NCBI GenBank assembly: GCA_903825465.1
Contig: CAIKAR010000030.1
Location: forward strand, 62,001 to 126,000
Direction: 5' to 3'
From: an uncultured Hyphomicrobiales bacterium
Lineage (GTDB): Bacteria > Pseudomonadota > Alphaproteobacteria > Rhizobiales > Beijerinckiaceae
Length of the DNA: 64,000 bases
Program-made: the position numbers and the translations under genes
In this document: piece after piece, positions 18,009 to 26,396 of the stretch
Position numbering within the stretch: position 1 is the stretch's first letter
Layout of the letters: each line of letters opens with the position of its first letter
Notes under the pieces: generated by a model
Databases searched by the model: none
Told to the model about the DNA's origin: nothing
The model's input: only the letters and a program-made list of their open reading frames with translations

Positions 18009-19250
18009 CTACGCGGCGGCGCCGATTTCCGCCGCTGCGCCCGCCGAACCGGCGATTTTGCCCTGTAGCGCGCGGTGATGGGCGAACAGCCGCGCCATTT
18101 GTGTCTCAACCGAGTAGGGCGCGACGCGGCTGTGCACGTTTTCGGGCTTTATCCGCCCGGCGAAAATGTCGTCGCGCAGGATGACAAATCCATCGATCAA
18201 CGCTTGTAGGCATTCGGCGTCCGGATCAGTGCGCTCGATCAGCGCGCCGCTGACGCCTTCGACCACGAGCGGATCATATTGCGGCAAACGGATCGCGCAG
18301 AACGGACGGCCGACGGAAAGCGTCTCCAGCAGATAGCAAGGCATTCCTTCGAAGTAGGAAGTCAGCACGCCCGCGTGGCATTTCCCGATAATCGCGGCGA
18401 CGCCATCGGCGGATTGCGCCCCGTGGCGGACGGCGATGTCGCGGATGGCGGCGAATTCCGGATAGCGCTCCGGATCGGTCGAGCCGACGTAGTGGAACTC
18501 AAGCTTGCCGTTCAGCCGCTCCCGCAGACCCGCGAGCGCGCGGAACATCAGCGGCGGGTCTTTGAATTCGTCGAGGCGGCCGGCGAAGACAATCCGGAAA
18601 ACGCCGTCCGCGAGATCGAAAGGCTTTGGCGCGAAGCGTTTGGTGTCCACCGACACCGTCATCACCTCGGCTTTGCGGACGGCGCGCGGAAGAATTTTTT
18701 CAAGGCGCGTCACGATGTTTGGATTGACGCACAGCACCTTGTCGGCGAGCGTCAGCGCGACAGTCTCGTTGAACCGGTGGACGAGCCACAGCTTCTTGAT
18801 GAGACTGTCCATCTTCTGCTCTTTCGAGCCTTCGCCGTGCACCATTTGCAACGACTTGAGGCCCAGCAGCTTCGGAAGGATGGCGAACTCGAAGCGCTGC
18901 AAGTCGGCCGAAACCGGCGCGCCCCTTGTGAGCGCGCGAAGCTTCGGCAAATAGCGCAGCGCGCCGAGCGCGAAGCGGAACGTCGTCGAACCCGTCAGCT
19001 TGCGGCTCGCCAGGTTGATGCGCGAACGGTCGATATGCGCCACCGGCAGAAAATCCACCACGCGGCCATCGACCTCGACTTTGTGGACTTCGCCGAGCCG
19101 GCGGTCGCCGAACTCGTCGACCCCGACGAACAGAATCGAGAAGTCCTTGGGGTGGCGGCTCAGAATGAGACGCACATGCGTCTCGATGCCGCCGACCTTG
19201 ACGCCGCGCGGGTCCATGGGGTGCATCAGCAAAATGCGGTGGGCGCTCAT
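18009..19250 (-). CDS. Glycosyltransferase family 4 protein
   Basis: A 413-residue GT4-type transferase. The ATG at 19250 (MSAHRILLMHPMDP) is used because the frame further upstream overlaps the remains of the neighbouring gene and reads as noncoding. The N-terminal domain opens with a glycine-rich loop (GVKVGGIETHVRL). The C-terminal domain contains VFRIVFAGRLDEFKDPPL and FEGMPCYLLETLSVGRPF, the E-x7-E nucleotide-sugar region. It probably adds a sugar to a lipid-linked polysaccharide precursor. It is the one intact transferase beside a damaged exopolysaccharide cluster. Confidence 0.87.
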   Translation of the reverse strand: MSAHRILLMHPMDPRGVKVGGIETHVRLILSRHPKDFSILFVGVDEFGDRRLGEVHKVEVDGRVVDFLPVAHIDRSRINLASRKLTGSTTFRFALGALRYLPKLRALTRGAPVSADLQRFEFAILPKLLGLKSLQMVHGEGSKEQKMDSLIKKLWLVHRFNETVALTLADKVLCVNPNIVTRLEKILPRAVRKAEVMTVSVDTKRFAPKPFDLADGVFRIVFAGRLDEFKDPPLMFRALAGLRERLNGKLEFHYVGSTDPERYPEFAAIRDIAVRHGAQSADGVAAIIGKCHAGVLTSYFEGMPCYLLETLSVGRPFCAIRLPQYDPLVVEGVSGALIERTDPDAECLQALIDGFVILRDDIFAGRIKPENVHSRVAPYSVETQMARLFAHHRALQGKIAGSAGAAAEIGAAA

Positions 19251-19272
19251 GTTCGCGTTGTTCCTTCGGCGT

Positions 19273-19617
19273 TCAATGGAGCAGCAGGGTGGCGAAGGTC
19301 GTGGCGCAGGCCCCATAGCGCGCCGCGAGCCGTCGCGGGTTGGAGGCGAGGCGCCACGCCCATTCCAGCCCGTTGCGCTGAAAAAAGGCCGGCGCGCGAC
19401 GCTGTTCGCCCGCGATGAAGTCGAGCGCCGCGCCAATGCCGAGGAAGCCGATGTCGGCGTGCCTGCGCGCCACGCGGTCGGCGAAGATCTCCTGTTTGGG
19501 CGCGCCCAGCGCGACGAAGCAAAGACGCGCGCCAGAAGCCGCGATCCGGTCCGCCGCCGCGTCGGCCGCGGAAGACCGCGGATCGAATCCCAACGGCGGC
19601 GCTTCTATGAAGGCGAC
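19273..19617 (-). pseudogene. WecG/TagA/CpsF-type glycosyltransferase, C-terminal fragment
   Basis: Only the last 115 codons survive. They read as the C-terminal half of a WecG/TagA transferase: APPLGFDPRSS, then LCFVALGAPKQEIFADR (the diagnostic GAPKQE), then FLGIGAALDFIAGEQRRAP and LEWAWRLASNPRRL. Full-length family members have about 240-260 residues. Upstream of about 19617 the frame stays open but is merely the antisense of the wcaJ remnant, so there is no N-terminal domain or proper start. It once preceded the GT4 gene on the same strand. Confidence 0.8.
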
Positions 19618-19869
19618 CCACACGCGATGGTCCACGACCAGATGTTCGAGCGCGACATCGCGCTCTACGCGCGGCGCCACAACATGCGCCCCGGCATTTC
19701 CGGCTGGGCGCAGGTCAACGGGTACCGGGGCGAAACCTCGACCGCCGACAAAATGCGCGGGCGCATCGAACACGATCTTCAATACATCGACAGGTGGTCG
19801 ATTTCGCTCGATCTGAAAATCATGTTTCTGACGGTGTTTTCCGGCAGGGCCTACCGGAACGCGTGTTGA
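19618..19869 (+). pseudogene. WcaJ-type undecaprenyl-phosphate sugar phosphotransferase, C-terminal fragment
   Basis: The last 83 codons of a polyprenyl glycosylphosphotransferase. It begins inside the conserved GPRPHA region (PHAMVHDQMFERDIALYA) and continues through GISGWAQVNGYRGET and IDRWSISLDLKIMFLT to the stop. Complete proteins have about 450-500 residues, with four or five N-terminal membrane helices that are missing here. Without the membrane part and the Asp-Glu catalytic pair upstream, it should be inactive. The 5' end abuts the wecG fragment directly, so both genes lost their 5' ends in one event. Confidence 0.8.
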
Positions 19870-19885
19870 GGGCGGCCACCGCGGC

Positions 19886-21301
19886 TCAGACGCGGTGGTA
19901 AACGTCCTCGATGCGCACGATGTCGTCCTCGCCGAGATAGCTGCCGGTCTGCACTTCGATCAGTTCGATGTCGATTTTTCCAGGATTTTCCAACCTGTGG
20001 ACGCTGGCGAGCGGCAGATAGATCGACTCGTTTTCATGCACGAGCTTTTTTATGTCGTCGCAAGTGACTTCCGCCGTTCCGCGCACGACGACCCAGTGTT
20101 CGGCCCGGTGGAAATGTTTTTGCAGCGACAGGCGACCGCCCGGCTTCACGACAATGCGCTTGACCTGATAGCGATCGCCGTTGTCGATGCTCTGGTAGTA
20201 GCCCCACGGACGGTAGATCCGCCTGTGCTCCGAAACTTCGCGGCGTCCTTCGCTCTTGAGCTTTTCGACCAACGCCTTGACCTGGTCCGCTTTGCTGGCG
20301 TTGAGCACCAGCACAGCGTCGCTCGTCGTGATCACGATGACGTTGTCCAGGCCCACGACGGCGGTGAGGCAGTCGGGCGAGCGGATCAGCACATTGCTGG
20401 AATCGAGGATCGCCCCGTTGCCGACAATCGCGTTGCCGCGCTCGTCCCGCGTCGACAGCTCCAGCACCGACGGCCACGCGCCGACGTCCGACCAGCCGAT
20501 ATCGGCCGGCACCACGGCGGCGCGCTTGGTATGCTCCATAACCGCGTAGTCAATCGATTTTTTCGGGCTCGACGCGAAGGCTTTTTCATCGAGCACTCGG
20601 AATTGCAAATCTATTTTCGAGGCCGCGACGGCGTCCGACGCCGCCTTCGCGATCGCCGGCTCGAAAGCGGCGATTTCGGCCTTCATCACATCGGCGCCAA
20701 AGATGAAGTTGCCTGAATTCCAAAGGTACCCCTCGGCGATGTATTTTTTCGCCGTCGCCTCGTTGGGCTTCTCGACGAAAGCCGCGACCTCGAAGGCTTC
20801 CTCGGCGCCCGCGACTGGCGCGCCGGGGCGTATGTAGCCGTAGCCCGTCGCCGGCTGCGTCGGTTTGATCCCCAATGTCACGATTTTGCCCGCCTCGGCG
20901 GCGCGAGCCGCCTTCGCGCACAGGGCGACGAATTCGCCGGGATCGGTGATGGCGTGATCGGCCGCCAGCACCGCGACCACCACTCCGGCGCCACCGCGCG
21001 CCGCGAGTTCCGCCGCGACCGCGACCGCGGCCGCCGAATCCCGCCGCACCGGCTCGATGACGATCTCAGCCTGCGAGCCAACGGCCGCCAATTGCTCGGC
21101 GACAAGAAACCGATAGTCGTGATTGGTGAGAATCACCGGGCGCTCGAATGTGTCGCCCATCTCCAGCATCTTGACCGTGGTCTGAAACGTGGACAGTGGC
21201 CCTAACAGCGGCAGGAACTGCTTGGGCAGGCTCTCGCGCGATTCCGGCCACATCCGCGTGCCAGAGCCGCCGCACATGATGACGGGAAGAATTTTGGCCA
21301 T
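19886..21301 (-). CDS. manC: Mannose-1-phosphate guanylyltransferase / mannose-6-phosphate isomerase
   Basis: A 471-residue bifunctional enzyme that makes GDP-mannose for polysaccharides. The N-terminal nucleotidyltransferase carries CGGSGTRMWPESRESLPKQF (residues 10-29) and FVEKPNEATA. The C-terminal cupin-type isomerase carries VKPGGRLSLQKHFHRAEHW and a metal-site His pair. The length is normal for the family. It survives next to the two truncated sugar-transfer genes, so GDP-mannose production may now serve another polysaccharide or be unused. It could also be called cpsB or xanB. Confidence 0.94.
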   Translation of the reverse strand: MAKILPVIMCGGSGTRMWPESRESLPKQFLPLLGPLSTFQTTVKMLEMGDTFERPVILTNHDYRFLVAEQLAAVGSQAEIVIEPVRRDSAAAVAVAAELAARGGAGVVVAVLAADHAITDPGEFVALCAKAARAAEAGKIVTLGIKPTQPATGYGYIRPGAPVAGAEEAFEVAAFVEKPNEATAKKYIAEGYLWNSGNFIFGADVMKAEIAAFEPAIAKAASDAVAASKIDLQFRVLDEKAFASSPKKSIDYAVMEHTKRAAVVPADIGWSDVGAWPSVLELSTRDERGNAIVGNGAILDSSNVLIRSPDCLTAVVGLDNVIVITTSDAVLVLNASKADQVKALVEKLKSEGRREVSEHRRIYRPWGYYQSIDNGDRYQVKRIVVKPGGRLSLQKHFHRAEHWVVVRGTAEVTCDDIKKLVHENESIYLPLASVHRLENPGKIDIELIEVQTGSYLGEDDIVRIEDVYHRV

Positions 21302-21398
21302 GATCGCCTCAATGGGAAACCGCGCGCGGCGAGAACGCGCGCCACTCGGCGGTATTTTAGCGGCAAATGTGTTGCGAATGCGTAACGGAACGGCGCGC

Positions 21399-22979
21399 TC
21401 ACGCCGTCTTCTGGTAGTCCTTCACGTCCTTGAATGAAATCGCGGGCCACTTCTCCTGCTCGTAGTTGAGCGCCCAGGGCGAACCCGCCAGAAAGACGGG
21501 CGCCCCATCGAGGTCCAGGGCGACGGAGGAAGGGAAGGCGCGCACGAACCTGTCGAGGTCGGCCGGATCGGCCGCGGACACCCAGCGCGCCAGCTCGAAG
21601 CGGCTTTGCTCGAAACTCACGGGCAGGCCGTATTCCACCTTCAGCCGCTCGACCAGCACATCGAGTTGCAGCGCGCCGACGACCCCGACGATGGCCGGCG
21701 CGCCGTCGTTGGGCGAGAACACCTGCACAACGCCTTCTTCGGCCAGTTGTTGCAGGGCGTCCTTCAGCTTCTTGGCCTTCATCGCGTCGCCGAGGCGCAC
21801 CCCGCGCAGGATTTCCGGCGCGAAGCTCGGCACGCCGCGGAACACGATGTCTTCGCCCTCCGTCAGCGTGTCGCCGATGCGCAGCGTGCCGTGGTTCGGA
21901 ATGCCCACCACATCGCCGGCGAAAGCCTCCTCCGCCAGCTGCCGGTCCTGCGCGAAAAAGAACTGCGGCGCGTTGAGGGCCATGGTCTTGCCGGTGCGGG
22001 CCAGGCGCGCCTTCATGCCCCGCGTCAGCTTGCCCGAACACACGCGCATGAAGGCTATGCGGTCGCGGTGGTTGGGGTCCATGTTCGCTTGAATCTTGAA
22101 CACGAACCCGGTCATCTTGCCTTCGCGGGGATCGACGGCCCGGGTCGCCGATTCCTGCCCGCGCGGCGGAGGCGCGAACGCCGCGAGCCCATCGATGAGA
22201 TCTTGCACGCCGAAAGTGCGCAACGCGCTGCCGAAAAAGACCGGGGTCAGGTGGCCTTCGAGGAAGGCCGCCCTGTCGAAAGGCTTGCAACCCTCGACGG
22301 CGAGCGAAATCTCTTCGCGGAAGGCGTCGCGGTCGTATTCCGGCACAAGGTTGGCGACGCGGGGATCGCCGGGGCCATTCACCTTCTCGACGCCCTCGAC
22401 ATCGACGCGGCGAATCGCGCTCGCCGCGATGTCGTAGACGCCGGCGAAATCCCGGCCCCGGCCAATGGGCCAGGTCAGCGGCGAGGCGTCGAGCGCCAAA
22501 GTCTTTTCGATTTCGTCGAGCAAGTCGAAGGGGTCGCGCGTCTCGCGGTCGAGCTTGTTGATGAAGGTGACGATGGGAATGTCGCGCAGGCGGCAAACCT
22601 CGAACAATTTGCGCGTGCGCGCCTCGATGCCCTTGGCCGCGTCGATGACCATTACGGCGGAATCGACCGCCGTCAGCGTGCGGTAGGTGTCTTCCGAAAA
22701 GTCCTCGTGGCCCGGCGTGTCGAGCAGATTGAAGACGCAGCCGCCATATTCGAAAGTCATGACCGACGTTACGACCGAAATGCCGCGCTCGCGCTCGATG
22801 CCCATCCAGTCCGAGCGGGTCTGGCGGCGGTTGCCCTTGGCGCGCACTTCGCCGGCGAGCTGGATCGCGCCGCCAAACAGCAGCAACTTCTCGGTCAGCG
22901 TCGTCTTGCCCGCGTCGGGGTGGGAAATGATGGCGAAGGTCCGCCGGCGGGCGACGGGGTCGAGGGAAGCCTGGGTCAT
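21399..22979 (-). CDS. prfC: Peptide chain release factor 3
   Basis: A 526-residue translational GTPase that recycles RF1 and RF2 after termination. The G1 loop SHPDAGKTT is at residues 19-27, G3 is DTPGHEDFSED, and G4 is NKLDRE, followed by elongation-factor-like domains II and III. The length and the whole sequence match RF3. The cytoplasmic protein acts on the ribosome. It is a single gene, with manC downstream on the same strand after a 97-base gap and dnaE2 upstream. Confidence 0.95.
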   Translation of the reverse strand: MTQASLDPVARRRTFAIISHPDAGKTTLTEKLLLFGGAIQLAGEVRAKGNRRQTRSDWMGIERERGISVVTSVMTFEYGGCVFNLLDTPGHEDFSEDTYRTLTAVDSAVMVIDAAKGIEARTRKLFEVCRLRDIPIVTFINKLDRETRDPFDLLDEIEKTLALDASPLTWPIGRGRDFAGVYDIAASAIRRVDVEGVEKVNGPGDPRVANLVPEYDRDAFREEISLAVEGCKPFDRAAFLEGHLTPVFFGSALRTFGVQDLIDGLAAFAPPPRGQESATRAVDPREGKMTGFVFKIQANMDPNHRDRIAFMRVCSGKLTRGMKARLARTGKTMALNAPQFFFAQDRQLAEEAFAGDVVGIPNHGTLRIGDTLTEGEDIVFRGVPSFAPEILRGVRLGDAMKAKKLKDALQQLAEEGVVQVFSPNDGAPAIVGVVGALQLDVLVERLKVEYGLPVSFEQSRFELARWVSAADPADLDRFVRAFPSSVALDLDGAPVFLAGSPWALNYEQEKWPAISFKDVKDYQKTA

Positions 22980-23117
22980 GCGCGTGGATGGCGGAAAGGG
23001 GCGGCGGAAGTCAATGGCGTCATGGCGCCGAATGGGGCGGTTTCGCGCTCCCCGGCCCGACTCCCTCCGCGTGATATCCGAAGGGGCCCCCGCGCCGCAG
23101 CGTCTTGCTTTATCGCC

Positions 23118-26100
23118 TCAATGAAAATTCCGTCCACCCGGCATGACGGCGGCGACTTCCGCCAACGCCGCGCGCTGGGCGCGGTCCTCGGGCGGACGAC
23201 GGCCCTCTTCCGTGTTGGCGAGCGCCGGCATTTGAGCGTCCCCGCTCGACAATAATCTCAGCATTGGCGTCAAATCCTCGACCCGATCGGCGATGACGTG
23301 AATGACGCCGGCTTCGTTTTGCAGCCAACCCGTGATGGCCACGAAGCGGGCGCTCAACACCTTGGCCCGTTCGCGCTCGAACACTTTCGGCCAGACAATG
23401 GCGTTGGCGACGCCGGTCTCGTCTTCCAGCGTCATGAATATGACGCCCTTGGCCGATCCCGGTCGTTGCCGCACAAGGACCAGGCCGGCGACGGTGACGC
23501 GGGGATTGCGGAGAGGAGATCGCCTTTGGCCACCCAGTTCCTCGCTCCTCAAAATCCCCCGCGTGTTCAACCGCGGCCGCAAGAACGCCACGGGATGCGC
23601 CTTCAGCGACAGGCGCAGCGAGCGATAGTCTTCCACCACATGTTCGCCAAGCGGCATCGGCGGCAAGTTCGCGTCTGGCTCGATTTCACGCGACGACACG
23701 CCGGCGAACAGTGGCAAATCGTCCTTGTCGCCAGCGCGGTTGAGGCCACGCGCGGCCCATAAGGCGTCGCGCCGATCGAGGCCCAGCGATCGAAAAGCGT
23801 CGGCGGCGGCGAGGCGTTCGATGACCTGCGGCGACAGGCCCGCGCGCAGCCAGAGATCCCGCACTGAATCATAGCCCTTGCCTCGATGTGTCATGACCGC
23901 GCAAGCGTCCTCCTCGCGCAAGCCCACGATTTCGCGAAAGCCGAGGCGGATCGCGTGGGTGGCGAGAATGTCGTCGGTTTGGGAGACGTGGCGGGGGTGT
24001 ATGGCGCGTTTTTCTCCTTGCGACTCCTCCAGCCCGCAATCCCAGTCCGAATAATTCACATCGACCTCCCGCACATCCACCCCATGCTCCCCCGCGTCGC
24101 GCGCGATTTGCGAAGGAGCGTAAAACCCCATCGGTTGGGAGTTCAAAAGCGCGCAGGCGAAGACATCGGGGTATCGGCACTTCATCCACGCCGACGCGTA
24201 GACAAGCAGCGCGAAGCTCGCCGCGTGGCTTTCGGGAAAGCCATAGCTGCCGAAACCCTCGATTTGCTTGAAGCAGCGCGAAGCGAAGTCCCGGTCGTAG
24301 CCTTTTGACACCATGCCCTCGACCATCTTGTCGTGGAAAACATGCAAGCCGCCGGTGCGCTTGAATGTCGCCATGGCGCGGCGCAGGCTGTCGGCCTCGC
24401 CGGGCGAAAAGCCCGCCGCGACAATGGCGATCTTCATCGCCTGTTCCTGAAACAAAGGCACACCCAGCGTTTTGCCGAGCACGCCTTCGAGTTCGGCGGA
24501 AGGGAATTCGACCTTTTCCAATTTACTCCGCCGCCTGAGATAGGGATGCACCATGTCGCCCTGAATGGGGCCCGGCCGGACAATCGCGACTTCGATGACG
24601 AGATCGTAGAATTTCTCGGGTTTCAGGCGCGGCAACATCGACATCTGCGCGCGGCTCTCGATCTGAAAAACGCCGATCGTGTCGGCGCGCTGGATCATGC
24701 GATAGGTCGCTTCGTCCTCGAAAGGCAGCGTCTTCAGCGAGAAGTCGCGCCCGTAGCGGGCTCGCAGAAGATCAAGGCCGCGACGCAGGCACGACAGCAT
24801 GCCAAGCGCCAGCACATCGATCTTGAGAATGCCGAGCGCGTCGAGGTCGTCCTTGTCCCATTCAATGGTCGTGCGGTCCTTCATCGCCGCGTTGGCGATG
24901 GGGCAGACATCGTCGAGCCGCGCGCGGGTAATAACGAAGCCGCCGGTGTGTTGCGAGAGATGGCGGGGAAAGCCGGAGATTTCCCGCGCCAGCGGCAGCA
25001 TCAATTCAAAGCGGGTTTCCTCCGGGTCGAAGCCCGCGGCGCGGAGGTCTTTTTCCATCGGCTCGCCTTCGCGCCAGCCCCGCATGATGACGGCGGACAA
25101 GCGCGAAATCTCCTCGTCGGCGAAATTGAAAACCTTGGCGGTCTCGCGGATGGCGGAGCGGCCGCGGTAGGATATCACCGTCGCCGTCAGGCCAGCGCGC
25201 TCGCGCCCGTAGCGCCGATAAATATATTGAATCACCTCTTCGCGCCGCTCGTGCTCGAAATCGACGTCGATGTCGGGCGGTTCGCGCCGCTCGGCTGAAA
25301 TGAACCGCTCGAAGAGAAGGTCGTGCTTGATCGGATCGACTTCGGTGATTCCCAAACAAAAGCAAATCGCCGAATTGGCCGCGGAACCTCGGCCCTGACA
25401 CAGGATGCCGCGCGAGCGGGCGAAGCGCACGATGTCATGCACGGTGAGGAAATAGGCGGCGTAGCCAAGCTTGGCGACAAGAGCGAACTCATGCGCCAGC
25501 GCTTTTTCGACCTTGTCGGGCAAGCCATCGGGAAAGCGTTCCGCCGCGCCCTCGCGGACGAAATGTTCCAGCGCCAGCTGTTCGCTGGCGAAGCCTTGGC
25601 GCAATTCCTCGGGGTACTCATAGCTGAGGTCGTCAAGACTGAATTTTACGCCGTCGATAAACCGCGTGGTTTCGACGACGGCTTGCGGCGCCTCGTCGAA
25701 AAGGCGCGCCATTTCGTCGGGCGCCTTCAAATGCCGCTCGGCGTTGGCCCGCAGAAGGCGGCCGGCTTGGTGAATGGTCGTTCCTTCGCGGATACAGGTC
25801 ACGACATCGGCGAGGCGGCGGCGCTCGGGCGCGTGCATGACGACATCGTTGACCGCGATGAGCGGCAATCCGTGCCGCCGCGCGAGGTTGGCGCGGGCGG
25901 CGAGGATTTTGCGGCTGTTCGGGCCATAGGTCATGGAAGCGGCGAGCCCGACGCGGCCGGGGGCGGCGGCGACGAGGCGGGGGATGGGTTGCGTCGCAAG
26001 CCCCCCCTCCATGATCACAAACCGCAATCCCTCGGCGAACTCCAGCGCATCCTCGAAATCGAGCAGGCATTCGCCTTTTTTCGCGCGCAAATTGCCGCGC

Positions 26101-26396
26101 GTCAGCAGACGCGTCAGCCGGGCCCACGCGGCCCGGTCTTGTGGATAGGCGAGAATGTCCGGCGTCCTGTCGCGGAACACGAGCCGCGCGCCGACGATCA
26201 GGCGGAAATCCGGCGCGTTGTCCCGGCGCTCGCGCAGATAGACATGCGCCCGCACCACGCCGGCGACCGAGTTGCGGTCGGCGATGCCGATCCCCGCCAT
26301 GCCAAGCGCGATGGCGCGCTCGACCATCTCCTCCGGATGCGAAGCGCCCCGCAGGAAGGAGAAGTTCGTTGTCGTGGCGAGTTCGGCGTAGCTCAT
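23118..26396 (-). CDS. dnaE2: Error-prone DNA polymerase DnaE2
   Basis: A 1092-residue C-family polymerase alpha subunit that carries out damage-induced mutagenic synthesis with ImuA and ImuB. The N-terminal PHP domain starts YAELATTTNFSFLRGASHPE. The polymerase core carries EPPDIDVDFEHERREEVI with two catalytic Asp and, further on, WDKDDLDALGILKIDVL. The C-terminal OB region ends in the typical GRNFH. Its ATG overlaps the imuB stop (ATGA), and the cassette order imuA-imuB-dnaE2 is the standard SOS mutasome. It is controlled from the LexA-box promoter ahead of imuA. Confidence 0.95.
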   Translation of the reverse strand: MSYAELATTTNFSFLRGASHPEEMVERAIALGMAGIGIADRNSVAGVVRAHVYLRERRDNAPDFRLIVGARLVFRDRTPDILAYPQDRAAWARLTRLLTRGNLRAKKGECLLDFEDALEFAEGLRFVIMEGGLATQPIPRLVAAAPGRVGLAASMTYGPNSRKILAARANLARRHGLPLIAVNDVVMHAPERRRLADVVTCIREGTTIHQAGRLLRANAERHLKAPDEMARLFDEAPQAVVETTRFIDGVKFSLDDLSYEYPEELRQGFASEQLALEHFVREGAAERFPDGLPDKVEKALAHEFALVAKLGYAAYFLTVHDIVRFARSRGILCQGRGSAANSAICFCLGITEVDPIKHDLLFERFISAERREPPDIDVDFEHERREEVIQYIYRRYGRERAGLTATVISYRGRSAIRETAKVFNFADEEISRLSAVIMRGWREGEPMEKDLRAAGFDPEETRFELMLPLAREISGFPRHLSQHTGGFVITRARLDDVCPIANAAMKDRTTIEWDKDDLDALGILKIDVLALGMLSCLRRGLDLLRARYGRDFSLKTLPFEDEATYRMIQRADTIGVFQIESRAQMSMLPRLKPEKFYDLVIEVAIVRPGPIQGDMVHPYLRRRSKLEKVEFPSAELEGVLGKTLGVPLFQEQAMKIAIVAAGFSPGEADSLRRAMATFKRTGGLHVFHDKMVEGMVSKGYDRDFASRCFKQIEGFGSYGFPESHAASFALLVYASAWMKCRYPDVFACALLNSQPMGFYAPSQIARDAGEHGVDVREVDVNYSDWDCGLEESQGEKRAIHPRHVSQTDDILATHAIRLGFREIVGLREEDACAVMTHRGKGYDSVRDLWLRAGLSPQVIERLAAADAFRSLGLDRRDALWAARGLNRAGDKDDLPLFAGVSSREIEPDANLPPMPLGEHVVEDYRSLRLSLKAHPVAFLRPRLNTRGILRSEELGGQRRSPLRNPRVTVAGLVLVRQRPGSAKGVIFMTLEDETGVANAIVWPKVFERERAKVLSARFVAITGWLQNEAGVIHVIADRVEDLTPMLRLLSSGDAQMPALANTEEGRRPPEDRAQRAALAEVAAVMPGGRNFH

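Noticed and set aside
19000-19869. A 289-codon fused plus-strand gene ending in WcaJ sequence
   Set aside because: The first two thirds are antisense to the GT4 gene and the wecG fragment. Only the last 83 codons are genuine.
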